The position numbers were made by a program, and so were the translations under genes. A stretch of DNA of 17,076 nt, from the NCBI GenBank assembly GCA_958421035.1, contig CATZKS010000037.1, positions 1 through 17,076 of the forward strand, written 5' to 3'. Source of the DNA: an uncultured Collinsella sp. (lineage in GTDB: Bacteria > Actinomycetota > Coriobacteriia > Coriobacteriales > Coriobacteriaceae). The notes beneath the pieces were generated by a model. That model searched no databases. It worked only from the letters and a program-made list of their open reading frames with translations, and had not been told where the DNA came from. Within the stretch, counting starts at the first letter, position 1, and each line of letters starts with the position of its first letter. Positions 13,965 through 17,076 of the stretch are shown in pieces.

Positions 13965-15203
13965 ATGTCATATTGGGAAAGGCGTTCCATGCTACAAGTT
14001 TCTAACACCTCGTTTACAACGTCGGTTTCATCAAACGCCATGGCCGTGGTGGACTATCTGTCCAAAAGCATGATGTCGGCGCTGCCGTTTATTGTCTGCG
14101 CGGCGTTGTTCCGCACCGTCGCTGTCATTATGGGCGAAGGCATGCTGGGCCTGTGGTCTGCCGATTCCGATATCTATCGCCTGTTCTACAGTTGGCTCTA
14201 TAACGCCGGCTACTACTTTTTGCCCATTTATCTTGGTTGGGCGGCCGCCCGCCAGCTCGGTTGCTCGGAGCAGCTGGGCATGATGCTGGGCGGCGTATTG
14301 ATTGCACCCGATTTACTCAAGCTTGTCGATGCCGCATCGACGACGGGGGCATCGATGACTTCCGTGTATGGTCTGCTTCCTGCGCCGGTCAACGATTACA
14401 CGACGACTGTTATTCCGGTTCTCATCTCGGTGCCCGTGCTATGGCGAGTGGAGTGTTTCTTTAAGCGCGTTATCCCTAAGGCCGTGGCGTTTTCGTTTGT
14501 TCCGTTTGCGACCTTGCTTGTCATGGTTCCGGTTTCGCTGTGCATTACGGCGCCGGCGGGCAGCTATCTGGGCATGCTGTTGGGCCAGCTTATGTTTATG
14601 CTTGGCAATTCCGGTGGCATTGTGTCGCTGCTCACGCTCATGGGGCTTGCCGCAGGCTGGGAGTTCCTAAAGATCGCGGGCGTCAGCAACGTCGTCCTAT
14701 CGCTCGCCTATGCGCAGTTTATGAGTGTGGGAACGGATTCGTGCATCCTGATCGCCGCGACGATGGCAACGTTCGCCGTTTGGGGCATGCCCTTTGGCGC
14801 GTCGCTTCGCGTTGCGGATAAGGACGAGAAGGCGCTCATGCTGGGCTATTCGATCTCGGGTGTGCTTGGTGGCGTAAGCGAGCCGGCGCTGTACGGTTGC
14901 GGCTTTAAATATGGCAGGTGCCTGACGTGCATGGCCATTGGCGGCGCCGTCGGAGGCCTTGTTGCGGCCGTGGGCCACGTTACGGCCTATACCATCGGCA
15001 TGACGAATGTCCTCATGGTCATTGGCTTTGCCACGGGCGGCATCTCGAACCTGCTGTGGTGCTGCGCTGCCGGTGGTGTAGCATTCGCGATGTCTGCGGC
15101 GCTGAGCTACTGCTTTGGTGTGGTGCCGACGAAGGGGCAGACGACGGGGGACGGAGCCGATTCGTCCGAAACAGTGGCGAGCGCTGCTGAGGTAAGCGCA
15201 TAA
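13965..15203 (+). CDS. Orphan PTS EIIC-like membrane protein (glucose/beta-glucoside type)
   Basis: PTS EIIC proteins are membrane channels that move a sugar while their EIIB domain phosphorylates it. The 412-residue product is strongly hydrophobic with many membrane segments. It resembles beta-glucoside EIIC domains: YNAGYYFLPIYLGWAAARQ at 79-97, MMLGGVLIAPDL at 106-117, VNDYTTTVIPVLISV at 142-156, and GVSEPALYG at 303-311, where the conserved Glu lies. No EIIB cysteine domain or EIIA domain is attached or adjacent. At the site where BglF-type proteins carry GLHWG, this one reads GVSNV (239-243), losing the conserved His. The start at 13965 follows AAAGGGA; ATG 13989 with GGGAAAGG is an alternative. 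It lies 16 nt after accDA, so it is likely co-transcribed. The substrate is unknown and it may not be a working PTS permease. Confidence 0.75.
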   Translation: MSYWERRSMLQVSNTSFTTSVSSNAMAVVDYLSKSMMSALPFIVCAALFRTVAVIMGEGMLGLWSADSDIYRLFYSWLYNAGYYFLPIYLGWAAARQLGCSEQLGMMLGGVLIAPDLLKLVDAASTTGASMTSVYGLLPAPVNDYTTTVIPVLISVPVLWRVECFFKRVIPKAVAFSFVPFATLLVMVPVSLCITAPAGSYLGMLLGQLMFMLGNSGGIVSLLTLMGLAAGWEFLKIAGVSNVVLSLAYAQFMSVGTDSCILIAATMATFAVWGMPFGASLRVADKDEKALMLGYSISGVLGGVSEPALYGCGFKYGRCLTCMAIGGAVGGLVAAVGHVTAYTIGMTNVLMVIGFATGGISNLLWCCAAGGVAFAMSAALSYCFGVVPTKGQTTGDGADSSETVASAAEVSA

Positions 15204-15205
15204 AC

Positions 15206-15238
15206 CTGTGCGACAAAAGGACGATTCCTTTGTCACAG
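15206..15238 (+). other. Hairpin preceding the operon terminator
   Basis: GACAAAAGGA (15212-15221) pairs with TCCTTTGTC (15226-15234) with one bulged A and a CGAT loop, and CTGT/ACAG can extend the base. It starts 3 nt after the stop codon of the EIIC-like gene. It may act as a first barrier or a 3'-end stabiliser ahead of the terminator. Confidence 0.45.
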
Positions 15239-15241
15239 TCC

Positions 15242-15276
15242 AAGGCCGTGGCCCGTGTGGGCTGCGGCCTTTTTGT
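15242..15276 (+). terminator. Intrinsic terminator after the EIIC-like gene
   Basis: AAGGCCGTGGCCC (15242-15254) pairs with GGGCTGCGGCCTT (15259-15271) as a 13-bp stem with two wobbles and a GTGT loop, followed by a T-run interrupted by one G (TTTTTGT). It is the first convincing terminator after fabH, which supports one transcript from fabH through the EIIC-like gene. Confidence 0.88.
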
Positions 15277-15306
15277 ATCTTGAGGACAAAGTGGCTACAC
15301 TACAAT
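15273..15306 (+). promoter_or_regulatory. Likely promoter of the cation transporter gene
   Basis: Two readings are possible: TTGAGG (15280-15285) with TACAAT (15301-15306) and a short 15-bp spacer, or TTGTAT (15273-15278) with TACACT (15296-15301) and a 17-bp spacer. The latter overlaps the T-run of the preceding terminator. Either leaves a leader of about 40 nt, too short for a riboswitch. Confidence 0.4.
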
Positions 15307-15353
15307 CCGTTTGAGCAATAGATATATAGGTAGTACCGTGGGGGCGGATGCAG

Positions 15354-16508
15354 ATGGTCGAGTGGATAGTTAAGCGCGCGCAGGGCGATCGTGCGCGTGT
15401 GGGCACGTTAGCGGGCATGGTGTGTATTGTCGCCAATGTGGCGCTTTGTGCTGCGAAGGGCGCAATTGGTGTGCTGTCGGGATCGGTTTCGATCGTGGCG
15501 GATGCCATGAACAACCTGTCCGATGCTAGTTCGAATATCGTGAGCGTGCTGGGCTTTAAGCTGGCGAGCAAGCCGGCCGACCCCGAGCATCCTTACGGCC
15601 ACGGTCGCTATGAGTATCTCTCGGGATTGGTCGTGGCGGCGCTCGTGCTGCTGATTGGCGTTGAGCTGGTGAAGTCCTCGGTTGAGCGCGTCATCCACCC
15701 CGAACCTGTCGAGTTCTCGCTTGCCCTGGTGGCAGTTCTAGCGCTTTCGATGGTCGTAAAGCTCTGGATGGCGGCCCTCAACCAAAAGCTCGGCGATCGC
15801 ATTGAGTCCGAGACGCTGCATGCGACCGCGCAAGATTCCAAGAACGATGTTCTTGCCACGGGCGCCGTGCTAGCGTGCGCAATTGTTTCGCAGATGACGC
15901 ACATCAATCTTGACGCATGGGTCGGCCTTGCCGTTGGCGCCTATATTGGCTGGAGCGGTTTTGAACTCATCCAGGATACGGTGAGCCCGCTTTTGGGCCA
16001 GACGCCCGATCCTAAGTTGGTCAAGCACATTCGAGACAAGATCATGAGCTACCCCGGCGTTTTGGGCGTTCACGATTTGATGGTTCACGATTACGGTCCG
16101 GGCAGGAAGTTTGCAAGCGCACATGCCGAGATGGCGGCCGAGGCCAGCCCGCTGGAAAGTCACGACACGCTCGATAACATCGAGCAGGCGTTTAGGGACG
16201 AGGACGGCATGATCGTCACGCTCCATTACGATCCCATCGTGACCGACGATCCAAAGGTGGCGAGCATGCGTTTACGCATTAACGCCATGGCCCAACAGAT
16301 CGATAGCCGCCTTTCGATTCACGATCTGCGCTGTGTGCCGGGTCCTACGCACACCAACGTGATCTTTGACTGCGTGCGTCCCTCGGATATGGGCATGGAC
16401 GCCGAGGACCTGAAGCACGCGTTGGCCCAGAGGGTCGAATCGGAATACCCCAAGTCGATTGCCAAGATTACGATCGACGAAGACTACGTAGGACATACCC
16501 ACGAGTAG
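15354..16508 (+). CDS. Cation diffusion facilitator, probable manganese exporter
   Basis: CDF proteins export divalent metal ions in exchange for protons across the cytoplasmic membrane. The 384-residue product has about six membrane segments in its first 205 residues, the family motif HPYGHGRYEYLSG at 79-91, and a cytoplasmic dimerisation domain at about 220-295. The transport site reads Asn53/Asp57 in segment 2 (NNLSD) and Asp161/Asp165 in segment 5 (DSKND). This ND-DD pattern is known from the Mn exporter MntE of Streptococcus pneumoniae, while Zn types have His. The roughly 85 C-terminal residues exceed the usual CDF length, look like an additional cytoplasmic domain and end in HTHE. ATG 15348 is also possible; spacing from GGGGG at 15340-15344 favours 15354. 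Metal specificity is inferred. Confidence 0.88.
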   Translation: MVEWIVKRAQGDRARVGTLAGMVCIVANVALCAAKGAIGVLSGSVSIVADAMNNLSDASSNIVSVLGFKLASKPADPEHPYGHGRYEYLSGLVVAALVLLIGVELVKSSVERVIHPEPVEFSLALVAVLALSMVVKLWMAALNQKLGDRIESETLHATAQDSKNDVLATGAVLACAIVSQMTHINLDAWVGLAVGAYIGWSGFELIQDTVSPLLGQTPDPKLVKHIRDKIMSYPGVLGVHDLMVHDYGPGRKFASAHAEMAAEASPLESHDTLDNIEQAFRDEDGMIVTLHYDPIVTDDPKVASMRLRINAMAQQIDSRLSIHDLRCVPGPTHTNVIFDCVRPSDMGMDAEDLKHALAQRVESEYPKSIAKITIDEDYVGHTHE

Positions 16509-16547
16509 GGCTGTGCCGGCAAAGCAAGTTATACAGAAGGGGAGAGC

Positions 16548-17076
16548 ATGAAGCGTCTATATCTACTCCGCCACGGCCAGACGGAATTCAACGTCAAAAA
16601 GCTGGTCCAGGGCCGCTGCGACTCACCGCTCACCGACTTAGGCCGTCAGCAAGCCGGGATGGCAGCTACATGGATCAAATCTCACAACGTCGTTCCCGAC
16701 AAAGTGGTCTCTTCACCCTTAGGCCGAGCCATGGACACAGCTCGGCTCGTCGCAACCGAACTCCTTGGCCCGGACGCAGCAGTCGAGCCCTGCGAAGGCA
16801 TCATTGAGCGCTGCTACGGCACCTTCGAAGAAGGCCCCCACGACGCATTGCCTACCGACGTCTGGGATCCGGGTGAGGATTTGGTCCCCTTTGGAGGAGA
16901 AGGGAACCGCGCGCTGCAAGAACGCATGGTAGGCACCCTCACCAATCTCATGGGAGCCGAGGGCATCGAAACCCTCCTAGCAGTAAGCCACGGCAGCGCC
17001 AGCCGCCAATTCATCAAGGCTGCAGCCCCAGAGGGCTTCGAGCTCCCAACAAAACTCCCCAACTGCGCCATCATGA
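16548..17076 (+). CDS. Histidine phosphatase (phosphoglycerate mutase-like), partial
   Basis: Members of this superfamily remove or move phosphate groups through a phosphohistidine intermediate. The 176 residues seen begin MKRLYLLRHGQTEFN, with the phospho-acceptor His9 in RHGQTE, followed by VQGRCDSPLTDLG (20-32) and SSPLGRAMDTA, typical of the family. Glu87 in IIERCYGTFEEG and the second catalytic His in AVSHGSASR are also present. The gene runs off the right edge, so the C-terminus is not seen. The ATG at 16548 follows AAGGGGAG. It starts 39 nt after the transporter and may be co-transcribed. It could be a cofactor-dependent mutase, a broad phosphatase or a CobC-like enzyme; the sequence does not decide. 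It uses more CTA, TTA, GTA, ACA and CCA codons than its neighbours. Confidence 0.9.
   Translation, partial: MKRLYLLRHGQTEFNVKKLVQGRCDSPLTDLGRQQAGMAATWIKSHNVVPDKVVSSPLGRAMDTARLVATELLGPDAAVEPCEGIIERCYGTFEEGPHDALPTDVWDPGEDLVPFGGEGNRALQERMVGTLTNLMGAEGIETLLAVSHGSASRQFIKAAAPEGFELPTKLPNCAIM

Noticed and set aside
12056..14041. Long minus-strand reading frame opposite accDA
   Set aside because: Shadow of the GC-rich third positions of accDA; no domain or start signal supports it.

Overview
The window looks like chromosomal core DNA from a high-GC anaerobic actinobacterium of the class Coriobacteriia; Collinsella or a close relative is my best guess. The reasons are strongly GC-biased third positions, an rpsL-rpsG-fusA string of actinobacterial character, and a complete type II fatty acid synthesis (FAS II) cluster built around FabK. 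The taxon is inferred from protein character and gene order, not from a search.

Layout. Bases 1-288 hold no gene but carry a good promoter (TTGACG, 17 bp, TATCCT) and hairpins that lead into the str operon: rpsL (TTG start), rpsG, fusA and rpsJ (TTG start), closed by a strong intrinsic terminator at 3721-3762. tuf is absent and rpsJ is the last gene. A minus-strand birA (biotin-protein ligase without a DNA-binding domain) ends just past that terminator. It is divergent from the next operon across a 176-bp region.

Bases 4770-13948 carry the FAS II/acetyl-CoA carboxylase operon in the order fabH, acpP, fabK, fabD, fabG, fabF, accB, fabZ, accC, accD-accA (one fused gene). Gaps run from a 14-bp overlap to 53 bp, so it reads as one transcript. 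Together the products make malonyl-CoA (AccB, AccC, AccDA, with BirA attaching biotin to AccB), load it on ACP (FabD), start chains (FabH) and elongate them (FabF, FabG, FabZ, FabK). A 17-bp sequence occurs twice, 48 bp apart, just upstream of fabH and is the best candidate operator. No regulator gene is visible.

A stand-alone PTS EIIC-like membrane protein (13965-15203) follows accDA after 16 bp and is followed by a terminator. Then come a cation diffusion facilitator with a manganese-type metal site and an extra C-terminal domain, and a histidine phosphatase cut off by the window end.

Most of the window is conserved housekeeping sequence. The points most worth a second look are the twin operator, the natural Arg88 in ribosomal protein S12, the orphan EIIC tied to the fatty acid operon, and the AccD-AccA fusion. 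I see no CRISPR array, tRNA, rRNA, insertion sequence or phage gene.
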